A stretch of 64,000 nt of DNA from Deinococcus deserti VCD115 (GCF_000020685.1 NC_012526.1:229501-293500); one strand, 5' to 3'. Shown: positions 47,983-58,705, numbered from the stretch's first letter. Notes: generated from the sequence alone by a model not told the origin. A program made the numbers and translations.

Positions 47983-48240
47983 ATGTTAATTCTGGATGGA
48001 AAATATCAGGTGCAACAAAATAAGCGATTGACCATCCTGGCGGAAGCAGGACACTTACCGAAAGGTACCCTCCAGTCAGACATTGATGCTCTGCACGATG
48101 ACTGTCAGGCGCACGGGCGGTGTGACGTTCAGGTCAACACCCAGCACGGCCTGATGCAGGGCACGCTGGTGGAGAAGAAACCTCTGAAGTTCAGCCTGTG
48201 GCAGTTTGAAGGCCATCTGTCATTTCCCGCCCGCACCTGA
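47983..48240 (+). CDS. Orphan 85-residue protein in AT-rich DNA
   Basis: The protein begins MLILDGKYQVQQNKRLTIL and ends ...LSFPART. It has no signal peptide, membrane segment or known motif; two cysteines occur (DDCQAHGRCDV). A good leaderless -10 and a terminator at 48382-48402 support a real gene. No family is recognised. Confidence 0.6.
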   Translation: MLILDGKYQVQQNKRLTILAEAGHLPKGTLQSDIDALHDDCQAHGRCDVQVNTQHGLMQGTLVEKKPLKFSLWQFEGHLSFPART

Positions 48241-48598
48241 GGAAGCTTACGGTGCTGAGCTGGAGTGATTGTTTCTCGCTGGGCACCCAGGTTGTGGTAC
48301 GGCCTTGGTTGGTCCAGCCTGGCTTGTGCAGGGTGATTCATAAAGAGTTCTGACACTTCACTCTCTGTACGACGATTTCACGCAGCCTTCTGGCTGCTTT
48401 TTCGTTGCTGGGATGAAATGCAGAATGACTGTGTTACGGACTGTAGCGCTCACTTGATGCTAAGGCTCCAGAGCCAACAACCTTGGCGTTACTTTTCTGG
48501 TAAGAGCAGTTGCTGTGTCAGCGGCTCAGGGCACGTCCTACTCTGGAATCGGCCAGGCACATTTTGGCTGAAGAACTTCTTATCCCGCAGGGTAGACC
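48241..48598. other. 358-bp stretch with one terminator, no gene seen
   Basis: It holds the terminator at 48382-48402. Nothing else is recognised. Confidence 0.5.
48382..48402 (+). terminator. Intrinsic terminator
   Basis: GCAGCC, loop TTCT, GGCTGC, then TTTTTC. Confidence 0.85.
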
Positions 48599-48988
48599 TT
48601 AGTACGCCAGCCCACCACGCTTGAACATAAAACCCATTTTCTTGAACACCAGCATAACGGTCCGGCCGTCTGCCTTGAAGGTGATTGACGAGTTGAGTGG
48701 CCCGGATGTTGTGGAAATACAGCTGGCCTCGACATGATAGTTCTTGCCTTTTTCAAATGGCGGGAAGGTCTTGACGGGTCCCCGTGGTTTGATGACGCCA
48801 TTGGTCAGTACCGTGAATTCTCCGAGATTTTTTGATCCTTCAACGAAGCGCACGGCAACCCCCTGACAGGGCGTCGGTTCGTCCATCATGATCATGAGCT
48901 GGTTGAGCTGCACAGAGGCCGAAAACGCTGTCGACACGCTCGCCATTCCCAGAAGCGCGAGCAGGTGCCCGATTTTTGAGTTGTGCAT
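48599..48988 (-). CDS. Secreted protein of unknown function
   Basis: The 129-residue protein has a signal peptide (HLLALLGMASVSTAFSA). The mature part (DEPTPCQGVAVRFVEGSK, FEKGKNYHVEASCI) is beta-rich with two cysteines that could form a disulphide. No family is recognised. Confidence 0.6.
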   Translation of the reverse strand: MHNSKIGHLLALLGMASVSTAFSASVQLNQLMIMMDEPTPCQGVAVRFVEGSKNLGEFTVLTNGVIKPRGPVKTFPPFEKGKNYHVEASCISTTSGPLNSSITFKADGRTVMLVFKKMGFMFKRGGLAY

Positions 48989-49197
48989 GGTTCACATTTT
49001 GCTGCGTGTTCCATACAGACTTCTGACACGACACTTCATGACCGGCCAACACTCTGTTCTGCCGGGCGGAGATGCGGGGGTTTTCTGTCACAGCCATTGA
49101 CAGGACCATCCCGATATCTGGCGGGTGTTGAGCCAGTTGATGTTCTTGTGAGCACGTGGCCATGAGCCTGATAGAGCCGACCGCAGCAACAACATCG

Positions 49198-49222
49198 AAA
49201 ACCCCGTAAGAAGCGGGGTTTT
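49198..49222. terminator. Bidirectional terminator
   Basis: AAAACCCCG and CGGGGTTTT form a 9-bp stem with T-runs on both strands. Confidence 0.85.
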
Positions 49223-49270
49223 CGGAGTATGGCCTACGTAAAAAGTCACATCTCAGATCACAATTCTGGA

Positions 49271-50206
49271 TCAGGAGGGGAGAGCTTCCGGAAGAGCACT
49301 CGGCAGATCCCCATTCCAACGCAAAGGTGCCGCGTGCAATTGCCGGCGTGTACGTTCTGCATCCCAGGCGTGAAATATCAGTATGTCCTCACCAGCAAGT
49401 TGAGTCACGCTGGCGTGGCCGGGGCCTGTGAGGTGCCCAGCAGTCCGCAGCACGTTGGCTCCTGGTACCGGCTCGGTCCAGGGTCCCAGCGGATGGTCGG
49501 CTACAGCGTGACCTACGCCGTAGGTTTCGTTGGTCCAGGCGCCCCCGGAATACAGCAGGTGGTATCTCCCGTGCCGGTGCAGCACGAATGGGCCCTCCAG
49601 CGTGTGCCAGTCATAGACCGCGCCATACATGCTCCGGGCCCGCTGGTACACTTGCCAGTCACCGCTGGCCCGCAGGATCGTCTGCGTCTCGCCCAACCGG
49701 GTCATGTCGTGCAGCGGTGCAGCCGACAGCAGGGTACCGGGGCGGTCGCCGGTCAGGTCATCACGGGCATAGAACAGCCACCAGGACCCGTCTGGAGCCT
49801 GGAAGGGATGTGGGTCGATGGCAAACGGTTCGTCCGGGGTCAGGTTCAGCCCCTGATCCACGAAGGGCCCCAGGGGATGGGTGGCGGTCGCCACCCGCAG
49901 GTGATGCCCTGCGTCCCCGTGGCCGACCGAGTAGTACAGATACAGTGTGTCGCCAGCCCGCGCGACTTCGGGGGCCCAGTAATCCTGGCGCTCTGCGCTG
50001 AGGGGCTCGAGCACACCGCCATGCGATGTCCAGTTCTGGAGGTCAGGTGAGGACAGGACCTCGAAGGCCCGCACCCCTTCCTGGCCGTGCAGACCGGTGC
50101 CGTAGGCGTAATACGTACCGTCCAGCTCAAGCACGAAGGGGTCTGCAAAGTCGCCGGAATACAGGGGATGCTGAGGCAGAGAACCGCGCGTAGTGGGACC
50201 GCTCAT
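49271..50206 (-). CDS. Glycoside hydrolase family 43, cytoplasmic
   Basis: The 311-residue five-bladed propeller enzyme shows the catalytic base Asp in GDFADPFVL (about 23), the pKa Asp in [12 protein letters not shown], and the acid Glu in [11 protein letters not shown]43 enzymes remove arabinose or xylose from oligosaccharides. There is no signal peptide, so it acts on imported sugar. It is the last gene of the sugar-uptake cluster, 58 bases after the secreted GH43 gene. Confidence 0.9.
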   Translation of the reverse strand: MSGPTTRGSLPQHPLYSGDFADPFVLELDGTYYAYGTGLHGQEGVRAFEVLSSPDLQNWTSHGGVLEPLSAERQDYWAPEVARAGDTLYLYYSVGHGDAGHHLRVATATHPLGPFVDQGLNLTPDEPFAIDPHPFQAPDGSWWLFYARDDLTGDRPGTLLSAAPLHDMTRLGETQTILRASGDWQVYQRARSMYGAVYDWHTLEGPFVLHRHGRYHLLYSGGAWTNETYGVGHAVADHPLGPWTEPVPGANVLRTAGHLTGPGHASVTQLAGEDILIFHAWDAERTRRQLHAAPLRWNGDLPSALPEALPS

Positions 50207-50264
50207 TGAAGAACCCTTTTACAGACCACGGACAGCTGCCTGTCAGAAACGTCCAGCCCACTTG

Positions 50265-51314
50265 TCATGGCGTAGGTGCCCGCTGCGGTGCCAGGGAGGG
50301 AGCAGCAACTTTGACCTTGCCACCCGCGAAAGTAACGGGGGACAGATGCAGGCTGCGGTAACCGACCGCGTCCCCAATGCGTGCCTCGTCCCAGGCGTGG
50401 TACGCGAGCCAGGTGCGTCCGGCGCCGTCCTGAACCACAGTCTGGTGCCCTGGACCTGCGACCTTACCCTTGCTCACCAGGATGGGATTTTCCGGCGCCT
50501 TGCGGTAGGGGCCGGTGATGCGCCTGGCCGTGGCGTAACCGACCGAATAGAGGGTGCTGTCAAACGGCCCGGCCGAGTACAGCAGGTAGTACACGCCCCC
50601 GGCGCGGTGCAGGGAGGGTGCCTCAATGACGTTGCCTTCCCACAGCTCGAAATTCTGGATCAGCGCAGTGGCCTTTCCGGTCAGGCGCAGGCCGTCGCTG
50701 CTCAGGGGCTGGATGTAGATGTTGGTTGCCTGATTGCAGCAGTTGCCGTCATTTTTCCAGAGCAGGTAGCGTTTGCCGTCGGTGTCCAGGAAGGGACTGG
50801 CATCGATGCTGCCACCCTCGGCAAGCTGGCAGATCAGCGGCTTGCTCGACGGGTCCCGGAAGGGACCGGCCGGCGACGTCGAGCTGGCCGCCCCGATGCA
50901 CTGGCGCCCACTTTCGGCGTGCTGCGCGGTGTAGTACAGCACGAACTTGTTGGCGACCTGCGCGACTTCCGGCGCCCAGGTGCGGCCGCCCTCAGCCCAG
51001 CTGGGCAGGACCGGCATGGCGTCCCCGGTCCGTTCCCACTGCAGCAGGTTGCGGCTGGTCGCATGCGGCACATTGGCGTTGGCCGTGTTGGTGGCGTAGG
51101 CGTGATAGGTCTTGCCCACGCGAAGAATGTGTGGATCAGGGAAGTTCTCGTCAATCACGGGATTGCGGAAGGTGGCGGTCTGTGGGGCCGGGGCCGCTGC
51201 CGTTCGGGCGGCCGGAGCCGGCCCGGCACCGCCGGCCAGGGTCGCCGACTCGGAAAGCAGTGTGCTGAGCGTCAGGGTCAGCGCCAGGCGGGGAACAGAC
51301 GGAAACTGGGCCAT
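50265..51314 (-). CDS. Glycoside hydrolase family 43, secreted
   Basis: The 349-residue enzyme has a signal peptide ([21 protein letters not shown], in two pieces) and an Ala/Pro linker. The GH43 catalytic set is readable: [24 protein letters not shown], and [12 protein letters not shown]. It probably releases arabinose or xylose units outside the cell for the ABC importer. AAGGAG lies 6 bases before ATG 51314, 2 bases after the permease stop. Confidence 0.9.
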   Translation of the reverse strand: MAQFPSVPRLALTLTLSTLLSESATLAGGAGPAPAARTAAAPAPQTATFRNPVIDENFPDPHILRVGKTYHAYATNTANANVPHATSRNLLQWERTGDAMPVLPSWAEGGRTWAPEVAQVANKFVLYYTAQHAESGRQCIGAASSTSPAGPFRDPSSKPLICQLAEGGSIDASPFLDTDGKRYLLWKNDGNCCNQATNIYIQPLSSDGLRLTGKATALIQNFELWEGNVIEAPSLHRAGGVYYLLYSAGPFDSTLYSVGYATARRITGPYRKAPENPILVSKGKVAGPGHQTVVQDGAGRTWLAYHAWDEARIGDAVGYRSLHLSPVTFAGGKVKVAAPSLAPQRAPTP

Positions 51315-51316
51315 AG

Positions 51317-52180
51317 TTACTCCTTGAGGCCGGTGGTGGACAGGCCGGCTTCCAGATACCGCTGGGCGATCAGATAGGCAATCAGTACCGGGACAGCCGC
51401 GAGTGTGGTGGCCGCCATGAGCTTGCCGTACTCGGTGACGTAACGCTGCGAGAAAGTGGTGATCCCGACCGGCAGCGTCATCTTGTCGACTTCGGTGACC
51501 GTAAACAGCGGCCACAGGAAGTTGTTCCACGACCCCATGAAGGAAAAAACCGCCAGCGTGATCAGGGCCGGCACACTCAGCGGCAGAATGATGCGCCACA
51601 GAATCTGGAAGCTGTTGGCGCCATCCAGACGGGCCGCTTCTTCCAGTTCACGGGGAATGGCGATAAAGAACTGACGCAACAGAAAGACACCAAAGACTCC
51701 GGCAATTCCAGGCCAGATCAACGCGTGATAACTGTTGATCCAGTTGAAGTTCAGCATCATGATGTAGTGCGGAATCAGGGTCACAATCCCGGGAATCATC
51801 AGGCTTGACAGGATGAACCAGAACCAGGCGTTGCGCCCTGGGAAGTTCATGCGGGCCAGCGGATAGGCCGTCAAGGCGCACAGCAGGACATGGCCGATGG
51901 TGAAGGTAAAGGCCACGAACAGTGAATTCCAGGTCCAGCGCAGGATATTCCCGTCCGGTGAGGTCAGGACTTCCTTGTAGTTGTCCAGTGTGGGATTGCG
52001 GGGCCACCACTGGACTGGCGAGGCAATCGCATCGGCCTCGAACTTCAGTGAGGTACTGAGCATCCAATATAACGGAGCCAGGAACAGCACCGACAGGACA
52101 CTCAGCAGCAGAAAACGGGGCAGTTCACGCGGCAGCCGGCGGCGCCGGTGCGTAGCAGGGGGAGAGGTCTGGACAGTCAT
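51317..52180 (-). CDS. Carbohydrate ABC transporter permease (MalG-type)
   Basis: The 287-residue protein has six membrane helices and the EAA loop [23 protein letters not shown] (about 185-207, in two pieces). Two permeases form the channel with the other ABC permease gene. Its ATG overlaps the upstream permease stop by four bases. The ATPase gene is not in this cluster, so a shared MsmX-type ATPase elsewhere is likely. Confidence 0.92.
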   Translation of the reverse strand: MTVQTSPPATHRRRRLPRELPRFLLLSVLSVLFLAPLYWMLSTSLKFEADAIASPVQWWPRNPTLDNYKEVLTSPDGNILRWTWNSLFVAFTFTIGHVLLCALTAYPLARMNFPGRNAWFWFILSSLMIPGIVTLIPHYIMMLNFNWINSYHALIWPGIAGVFGVFLLRQFFIAIPRELEEAARLDGANSFQILWRIILPLSVPALITLAVFSFMGSWNNFLWPLFTVTEVDKMTLPVGITTFSQRYVTEYGKLMAATTLAAVPVLIAYLIAQRYLEAGLSTTGLKE

Positions 52181-53127
52181 TTCTGCTCCACGGCCTGCAC
52201 GTCGCGCGCCATGATGCGGAACTGTGCAGCAGTCAGTACCAGCATGAACAGCCCGAACACGAAGCCCATGGCCGCGGCGCTGGAGTACTGCGAGTTGGTG
52301 AAGGCCTCTTCGGTGATGTACTGGGTCACGCTCTGGGTGCTGCGGCTGGGCCCGCCGTTGGTGATCACCAGTGACTGCCCGAACAGCTGGAACGAGGCCA
52401 GAGCGGTCGTGACCGTCACGAACAGAGTGATTGGCCCCAGCATGGGCCAGGTGATGTACCGGAACTGCTGCCCGGAGGTGGCGCCGTCCAGCGAAGCAGC
52501 CTCGTACAGGCTCTGAGATACGTTGCTTAGCGCTGCCAGATAGAGGGTCATGTTGAAGCCCACGGTCCACCAGACGGTCCCCACCACGATAGGAATCCAG
52601 GCCAGACCTTCGGTGGACAGCCAGGGAATGGGCCCGGCTCCGGTCATCAGTTCGCGCGCAGCATTGACCAGGCCGATCTGGTTGTCGAACATCCAGCGCC
52701 ACAGGATGCCCATCACCGAGACGGTCAGGATGCCCGGCATAAAAAAGACCGCCCTGAAAAAAGTCCGCCCAAAGATTGGGCGGTGCAGCAGGACAGCCAG
52801 CCCAAGAGAAGAGGCGACCAGCAGTGGCACCGTGACCACCGTAAAGAAAGCCGTATTGATCAGGGTGCGCCAGAAAAACTCGAACTGCGGAGTTCCTGGG
52901 GTAAACAGGTTGCGGAAATACTCTGAGCCCACAAAAGCCTGCGTCTCGGCCAGCAGGTCCCAGCGGTGCGTCGCAATATAAATGCCGTACCCGACCGGAT
53001 AGACCGTGAACACGAAGAACAGCAGGGCGTGCGGCAGCAGATACAGGTACGGTTCCAGATTGACACGGGGGCGCGGCGCAGGTGCCTGCGTGGTCGTGGT
53101 CTTGCCTGGGGCTTGCGTGATGGTCAT
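52177..53127 (-). CDS. Carbohydrate ABC transporter permease (MalF-type)
   Basis: The 316-residue protein has a Pro/Thr-rich head and six membrane helices with the EAA loop YEAASLDGATSGQQFRYITWP (in two pieces). It pairs with the MalG-type permease. It starts 124 bases after the binding-protein stop, a gap with a strong hairpin. Confidence 0.92.
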   Translation of the reverse strand: MTITQAPGKTTTTQAPAPRPRVNLEPYLYLLPHALLFFVFTVYPVGYGIYIATHRWDLLAETQAFVGSEYFRNLFTPGTPQFEFFWRTLINTAFFTVVTVPLLVASSLGLAVLLHRPIFGRTFFRAVFFMPGILTVSVMGILWRWMFDNQIGLVNAARELMTGAGPIPWLSTEGLAWIPIVVGTVWWTVGFNMTLYLAALSNVSQSLYEAASLDGATSGQQFRYITWPMLGPITLFVTVTTALASFQLFGQSLVITNGGPSRSTQSVTQYITEEAFTNSQYSSAAAMGFVFGLFMLVLTAAQFRIMARDVQAVEQK

Positions 53128-53179
53128 AGGTGAGGCACCTCGCGCGTTATGCCGAAAAAGCGGAAACAGAAGGAAAGAG

Positions 53180-53234
53180 AAGCGGCCCGGCGTTCAGACC
53201 ACGCCGGGGCAGAGGTCGGAAGCTCGGGCCGCTT
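53180..53234 (-). terminator. Hairpin between binding-protein and permease genes
   Basis: AAGCGGCCCG (53180-53189) pairs with CGGGCCGCTT (53225-53234) and encloses a second stem (CCGGCG/CGCCGG). In sugar ABC operons such hairpins trim or partly terminate the message so more binding protein is made. Confidence 0.6.
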
Positions 53235-53251
53235 GCCCCTCCGGGCTGCGG

Positions 53252-54571
53252 TTACTTGAAGTTCTTGCGGGCCTGCTCGATTTGCTTGTTCGCTTCGCGG
53301 ACTCCGTCGTTCAGAGCCTGCGCAACGGTCTTCTTGCCCAGGTAAGCTGCTTCCCAGGCCTGGTCGAAGGGTCCCATGACCTGACCGACCCAGGGGTAGC
53401 CACTGGTGGCATACACGCTGTCCAGGCGGTCAAAAATCCCGCTGATCGGCGCTTTGGCGAACTGTGCGTTCTTGGCTACGGCTGCCTGGGTGGGCAGGCT
53501 GCCGGTGCTGGTCCAGGTCAGGTTCTGCGCAGGCTGTGACAGCCAGGCCATAAACGCCAGGGCCGCGCGGCGCTTGTTGGCGTCATAGCCGGCGCGCTGC
53601 TTGGGCAGGGTGACGTGGCTGGAGCCGCCCCAGGCTGCGTCGCGGGCCGTACCGCCGATGCGAGGCATGAAGGTCACGCCGAAGTTCATCTTCTGCTGCT
53701 CGAAGCGGTCAAGGTACCACTGACCACTGGGGAAGAAGCACACCTTACCCTGGCTGAAGGCCGCAAGCTCGGCTTCCTCGGTGCTGTTGGGACGGGCAAC
53801 GCGGTGCTTCTGGACCAGATCCACCAGGAACTGCACGGCGCTGACTGCCTGCGGCGAGTTGAAGGCGGCGTTCTGGTCCTTGTCGACCATAGCCCCGCCG
53901 TTTTGCAGGATCGCGGCGTAGGCGGCGCGCGCACCCACCCAGTTGTTGTAGAGGCTCACACCCCAGGTGTCGAGGTTCTTGGGGTCAAAGCCAGCTTCGG
54001 TAGAGTTCTTGCCGCTCTTGTCCACTGTGCACTTCTGTGCGGCAGCCAGGAACTCGGCGCGGTTGCGCGGAGGCTTGTTGGGGTCAAGCCCGACCTTCTT
54101 CATCAGGTCCTTGTTGTAAAACATCGCGTAAGCCACGCTGGAAATTGGCAGGCCATAGGACTGTCCCTTGTAGTCGGCCGTCTGGAACAGCGGACCGAAG
54201 AACCGGCTCTTGTCGATGCCGGCTGCCTTCATTTCGGCAGCGGTGAGTGGGGACACGGCACCGCGGGCGATAAAGGCGGTGATCTGGTCCTCGTTGATCA
54301 CGACGACGTCAGGGGCACGGCCGGAGGCCACCAGCGAGGGCAGCTGCTGCCAGGTGGTGCCCCAGGGCTGGGCCTGGGCCCGCACCTGAATATTCGGGTT
54401 GGCATCGTTGAACTTCTTGACGAGCGACTCCATAACGGGCCGGTCAGGACCGGTGAAGCCGTGGAGATAGGTCAGCGTAACTTTGGGACCGGTGTAGGTC
54501 TGGGCGCCGGCCATGCCGAGGGTCAGAGAAGCCAGAAGTGCGGTAGATGCCAGTAGCGCTTTACGAGACAT
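53252..54571 (-). CDS. Extracellular sugar-binding protein of an ABC importer
   Basis: The 439-residue protein has a signal peptide ([19 protein letters not shown]) and a family 1 solute-binding fold: [31 protein letters not shown] (in pieces), [28 protein letters not shown]. It captures oligosaccharides for the two permeases. GGAGG lies 5 bases before ATG 54571. The operon promoter is in the 270-base divergent gap. Confidence 0.92.
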   Translation of the reverse strand: MSRKALLASTALLASLTLGMAGAQTYTGPKVTLTYLHGFTGPDRPVMESLVKKFNDANPNIQVRAQAQPWGTTWQQLPSLVASGRAPDVVVINEDQITAFIARGAVSPLTAAEMKAAGIDKSRFFGPLFQTADYKGQSYGLPISSVAYAMFYNKDLMKKVGLDPNKPPRNRAEFLAAAQKCTVDKSGKNSTEAGFDPKNLDTWGVSLYNNWVGARAAYAAILQNGGAMVDKDQNAAFNSPQAVSAVQFLVDLVQKHRVARPNSTEEAELAAFSQGKVCFFPSGQWYLDRFEQQKMNFGVTFMPRIGGTARDAAWGGSSHVTLPKQRAGYDANKRRAALAFMAWLSQPAQNLTWTSTGSLPTQAAVAKNAQFAKAPISGIFDRLDSVYATSGYPWVGQVMGPFDQAWEAAYLGKKTVAQALNDGVREANKQIEQARKNFK

Positions 54572-54725
54572 AGGGAACCTCCTGCGAAGAGCATTGATCA
54601 CCCGGTCCATACAGCTGTCGGGGCAACTATAGATCGGAGGAAAGCGATGGACCTGCTGTGCTCATTGTTCGTTCAGGGACAGCCTACACCTGTATACGAC
54701 AGCGGAATTCGGACCCTGGCTACAG

Positions 54726-54738
54726 TTTGATAATCAAA
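54726..54738. promoter_or_regulatory. Palindrome TTTGATAATCAAA in a divergent gap
   Basis: A 13-bp perfect inverted repeat around a central A lies between the divergent sugar and metal-efflux operons. It could be a regulator site for either; nothing identifies the regulator. Confidence 0.35.
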
Positions 54739-54813
54739 TTCTCACATTATGGTCTTGATCCAGGCGTAGGAAACGCTGTGGTGTGGACAAGGATCGTTTT
54801 TGCTGTAAACATC

Positions 54814-54827
54814 TGAACAGATATTCA
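54814..54827 (+). promoter_or_regulatory. ArsR/SmtB-type operator
   Basis: TGAACAGATATTCA resembles the SmtB/CadC operator core (TGAA...TTCA). It overlaps the -10/start region of the P-ATPase gene, so the downstream ArsR regulator could block transcription there. Confidence 0.55.
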
Positions 54828-54841
54828 TATAAACTTTGAAC

Positions 54842-57031
54842 ATGACGTCGCGTACAGCACCGGACAGTACGGAGTTGTCCTACATCGTAGAGGGCATGGA
54901 CTGTGCGTCCTGCGTGCAGAAAGTGGAGCGCATGGTGGGGCGGTTGCCGGGCACTGCAGAAGTCAGAACCAGTTTTTCCCGCCAGAGTCTGCAACTGCAG
55001 CTCGACGAGTCGCAGACACCACGCGACCTGCTGGAAACCAACCTGCGCGCGCTGGGGTACCGGCCTTCGGTGCTGACGCCGGCTGAGGATGCGCAGCTGG
55101 CAACAGACAGCGATCAGGGCCAACATGCTCATGCCCTCGAACAGGGTGCGGGCCAGCAGGCCGCAGGGGCCGGACCAGCGTGGTACGCCACCGGGCAGGG
55201 ACGCGTTGTGGTTACCGCAGGAACTCTATTGCTTCTGGCCTGGGCGGGAAGTTTTGTGGCGCCCGCATGGAGCGTACCCGGGTATATCGCAGCGACCCTG
55301 CTGGGTACCTGGCCGCTGCTGCGCCGGGCTGTCGCCAGCGCACGCCTGGGCGAGCCTTTCAGCATCTATACGCTGGTCAGCCTCGCAGCGCTGGGCGCTA
55401 TCGGCATTGGTGAGGCAGCCGAGGGGGCTGTGGTTGTGTTTCTGTTCGCGGTAGGCGAACTGCTGGAGGGCCTGGCCGCCGGACGTGCGCGTGCCGGTAT
55501 TCGCTCACTGGCGGCGCTGGCCCCCCGGACGGCTCAGCTGGTCACTGCAGAAGGCTTGCGTGAGGTCCCGGCAGAAAGGCTCCGCCCCGGTCAGACGGTT
55601 CAGGTCAATCCAGGAGCGCGGGTTCCGGCCGACGGCACCATCCTGAGTGGCCGTTCGAGCCTGGATGACAGCCCGGTGACGGGCGAAAGTGTGCCTGTCG
55701 ATAAAGAAGCAGGCGACCACGTCTATGCCGGCAGCATCAATACCAACGGCACGCTGACCGTGCGGGTGGACCGCGAGGCTGCCGACAATACCATCGCCCG
55801 GATCATCCACATGGTGCAGGAGGCCGAAGGCAGCCGGTCCCCTACAGCGCGGTTCATTGACCGGTTCAGCCGCGTCTATACGCCGGGTGTGGTTCTGGTC
55901 TCGGCTCTGGTCGCTGTTGTCCCACCGCTGCTGGGACAGGCCTGGGAGCCGTGGCTGTACCGCGGCATCAGCCTGCTGCTCATCGGCTGCCCCTGCGCGC
56001 TGGTGCTCAGCGTGCCTGCGGCCATCACCAGCGGTATCAGTGCCGGCGCCCGCCGGGGCCTGCTGATCAAGGGCGGCGCGGCGCTCGAGGCCATTGGTCA
56101 GGTCAGAACCATCGCCTTCGACAAGACCGGCACGCTGACGGTGGGGCGGCCCAGGGTCACCGAAGTGCAGGGTCATGGACTCAGTGAACTGGAAGTGCTG
56201 CGTCTGGCGGCAGCGGTGGAGTCAGGCAGCAGCCATCCGCTGGCGCGGGCCATTGTGGAGGAAGCTGGTTCGCGGGGGCTGAGTCTGCCCGCCGCTGCCA
56301 ACAGTCAGACCATGCCGGGCCTGGGTGTGGGCGCCACAGTGGAAGGCCGCCTGATCACGGTCGCGTCCCCACGCTTCGCGGCGCAACACGCTGAGCTTCC
56401 AGTGTCACTGGCGCAGGCTGTCGCGAGATACGAGACGCAGGGGCGCACAGCTGTCCTGATCCTGGACAATGCAGCACCCGTGGGGGTCATCGGTCTGCGT
56501 GACGAGCCACGCGCAGATGCCCGTCCGGCCATCGCCGCGCTGCGGCGGCTCGGGGTTCACCCGGTCATGCTGACTGGAGACAACGCCCGCGCTGCACAGG
56601 CTATTGCCGCAGACCTGGGGCTGGAGGTCCATGCTGCGCTGCTGCCAGCAGACAAGCTGCGGCTGATTGGTGAACTGCCGGGTCCGGTCGCCATGGTCGG
56701 CGACGGCATCAACGATGCTCCTGCCCTGGCGCGCGCTGATGTGGGCATTGCCATGAGTGGCGGCACCGACGTGGCCCTGGAAACAGCCGGCGCCGCGCTG
56801 CTGCATGACCGGGTGGGCGGTGTGGCTGATCTGGTCAGCCTGTCCAGGGCCACCCTGCACAACATCCGGCAGAATATTGCTTTTGCATTGGGGCTCAAGG
56901 CTATTTTTCTGGTGACCACCCTGCTGGGCTTTACCAGCCTGTGGATGGCTGTCCTGGCAGATACCGGGGCCACTGCGCTGGTGACTGCCAATGCGCTGCG
57001 ACTGCTGCGCTGGAAAGGCGGGAGCAAGTGA
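54842..57031 (+). CDS. Zn/Cd/Pb-type heavy-metal P-type ATPase
   Basis: The 729-residue protein has an N-terminal metal domain with GMDCASC (about residue 18), a His-rich short linker (DQGQHAHALE), membrane helices, the CPC ion motif in LIGCPCALVLSVP, the phosphorylation site DKTGTLT, TGE in SPVTGESVP, and GDGINDAPAL. P1B enzymes of this kind expel Zn, Cd or Pb; the regulator's metal ligands (next gene) support that over copper. ATG 54842 is leaderless from TATAAA; the in-frame TTG at 54836 is less likely. Confidence 0.88.
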   Translation: MTSRTAPDSTELSYIVEGMDCASCVQKVERMVGRLPGTAEVRTSFSRQSLQLQLDESQTPRDLLETNLRALGYRPSVLTPAEDAQLATDSDQGQHAHALEQGAGQQAAGAGPAWYATGQGRVVVTAGTLLLLAWAGSFVAPAWSVPGYIAATLLGTWPLLRRAVASARLGEPFSIYTLVSLAALGAIGIGEAAEGAVVVFLFAVGELLEGLAAGRARAGIRSLAALAPRTAQLVTAEGLREVPAERLRPGQTVQVNPGARVPADGTILSGRSSLDDSPVTGESVPVDKEAGDHVYAGSINTNGTLTVRVDREAADNTIARIIHMVQEAEGSRSPTARFIDRFSRVYTPGVVLVSALVAVVPPLLGQAWEPWLYRGISLLLIGCPCALVLSVPAAITSGISAGARRGLLIKGGAALEAIGQVRTIAFDKTGTLTVGRPRVTEVQGHGLSELEVLRLAAAVESGSSHPLARAIVEEAGSRGLSLPAAANSQTMPGLGVGATVEGRLITVASPRFAAQHAELPVSLAQAVARYETQGRTAVLILDNAAPVGVIGLRDEPRADARPAIAALRRLGVHPVMLTGDNARAAQAIAADLGLEVHAALLPADKLRLIGELPGPVAMVGDGINDAPALARADVGIAMSGGTDVALETAGAALLHDRVGGVADLVSLSRATLHNIRQNIAFALGLKAIFLVTTLLGFTSLWMAVLADTGATALVTANALRLLRWKGGSK

Positions 57032-57405
57032 GCGCGCCCCTGTCTGTGGCTCTGCAGGACGATGGCGCCTGTGAGATGACCTGCGTGCACCCCCAGGCGG
57101 TGCAGGCGGCGCGCGAAGCCCTGCCGGAGACCAGCTGTGTCGAGCGGGCCAGCGAGTTTCTGAAACTGGTCGGTGATCCCACCCGGCTGCGGATTCTGAG
57201 TGCCCTGAATGCCCAGGAGCTGTGCGTCTGCGATCTGGCGGCTGCCGTGGGCAGCAGCGAAAGTGCGGTCAGCCATCAGTTGAGGCTGCTGCGTGCCGGG
57301 CGTGTCGTGGCGTTCCGCAAGGTGGGCCGCGTGGCGTATTACCGGCTGCTTGACGCGCATGTCACCACCCTGATCGACAATGCTCTGGCCCACGCCCGCG
57401 AGTAA
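57028..57405 (+). CDS. ArsR/SmtB-family metal-sensing repressor
   Basis: The 125-residue winged-helix protein carries two metal-site patterns. The alpha-3 site ELCVCDLA (CadC type) has N-terminal C-x3-C (GACEMTCVH) as partner. The alpha-5 site DAHVTTLIDNALAHARE has D, H at +2, H at +13 and E at +16, the exact spacing of SmtB zinc ligands. Zn, Cd or Pb would release it from DNA. GTG 57028 overlaps the ATPase stop (GTGA), so the two are co-translated. Confidence 0.88.
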   Translation: MSAPLSVALQDDGACEMTCVHPQAVQAAREALPETSCVERASEFLKLVGDPTRLRILSALNAQELCVCDLAAAVGSSESAVSHQLRLLRAGRVVAFRKVGRVAYYRLLDAHVTTLIDNALAHARE

Positions 57406-57492
57406 ATGTGGCCAAGGCTGGTGGTGGGGGGCCGGATCGGGATACACTGGGGGGCTGAGAAGCTTGCGCTTATGCGCGGCGAGGAGGGTCGT

Positions 57493-57792
57493 ATGGCCGA
57501 GAAGGATATTGACAAGTTGCTTTCCATGACTGACAGCAAGTACCGCCTGTCGGTGGTGACGGCAAAACGTGCACTGCAGCTGCGCTCCGGCGCCCCCAGC
57601 GTCCTGCCGGTCGAACAGCGCGTACGCACGCGCAATCTGGTGACCCAGGCGATGCGTGAACTGGCCACCGGGAAACTCACGGTGGGCACCAGCCTGCTCG
57701 ACGAGCAGCGCTTCCATCAGGATTACGTGCGTCAGCGTCAGGCGCAGATTCAGGCTCAGCTCAACGCCGAGCGCGAGCGCGAGCGCGACTGA
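57493..57792 (+). CDS. rpoZ: RNA polymerase omega subunit
   Basis: The 99-residue protein matches Deinococcus-Thermus omega: MAEKDIDKLLSMTDSKYRLS, then VTAKRALQLRSG and a charged helical C-terminus. Omega helps beta-prime fold and assemble RNA polymerase. GAGGAGGG lies 7 bases before ATG 57493; the open frame upstream is non-coding. A GATACACT -10 near 57440 may be its promoter. Confidence 0.92.
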   Translation: MAEKDIDKLLSMTDSKYRLSVVTAKRALQLRSGAPSVLPVEQRVRTRNLVTQAMRELATGKLTVGTSLLDEQRFHQDYVRQRQAQIQAQLNAERERERD

Positions 57793-57804
57793 AACATTCA
57801 GGAA

Positions 57805-57843
57805 CAGGAGGGGCAGCCGAGTAGGTTGCCCTTCCTGCCTTTG
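57805..57843 (+). terminator. rpoZ terminator
   Basis: CAGGAGGGGCAGCC pairs imperfectly with GGTTGCCCTTCCTG, followed by CCTTTG. Confidence 0.6.
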
Positions 57844-58092
57844 TATGGCACTGGCTTTCCAGCCTCCGCCTGAGTGGCGCCGGGATGGAATCGAGACCGG
57901 TGAGCGAGGTGAGGTGCAACTGTGCACCCGCCTACACGACGTGGCGTGAGCGTTCACCGAAGCCACCCTGACTTTCGGTATTTATCTGGCCGGCAGGCGT
58001 CATGCTGGCAGGAAAGTGCGGCCAGACTTCAGCGTGCGGACAGTCTGTTCCGATGACTGCGCAGAGTCCAGCGAAACCTGCTGCAGAGCAAA

Positions 58093-58117
58093 CGCCCCGA
58101 CCTTCTGGGCCGGGGCG
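58093..58117 (-). terminator. Terminator of the cyclophilin gene
   Basis: CGCCCCGACC pairs with GGCCGGGGCG (one G-T pair) and GTTTGCT follows on the minus strand. Confidence 0.7.
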
Positions 58118-58138
58118 CGTGGCTGGTGTACGTAAAGC

Positions 58139-58705
<567 letters not shown>

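Larger units (their letters stand above)
57793..58138. other. 346-bp converging-gene gap with two terminators
   Basis: It holds the rpoZ terminator (57805-57843) and the cyclophilin terminator (58093-58117). No gene is seen between them. Confidence 0.6.
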
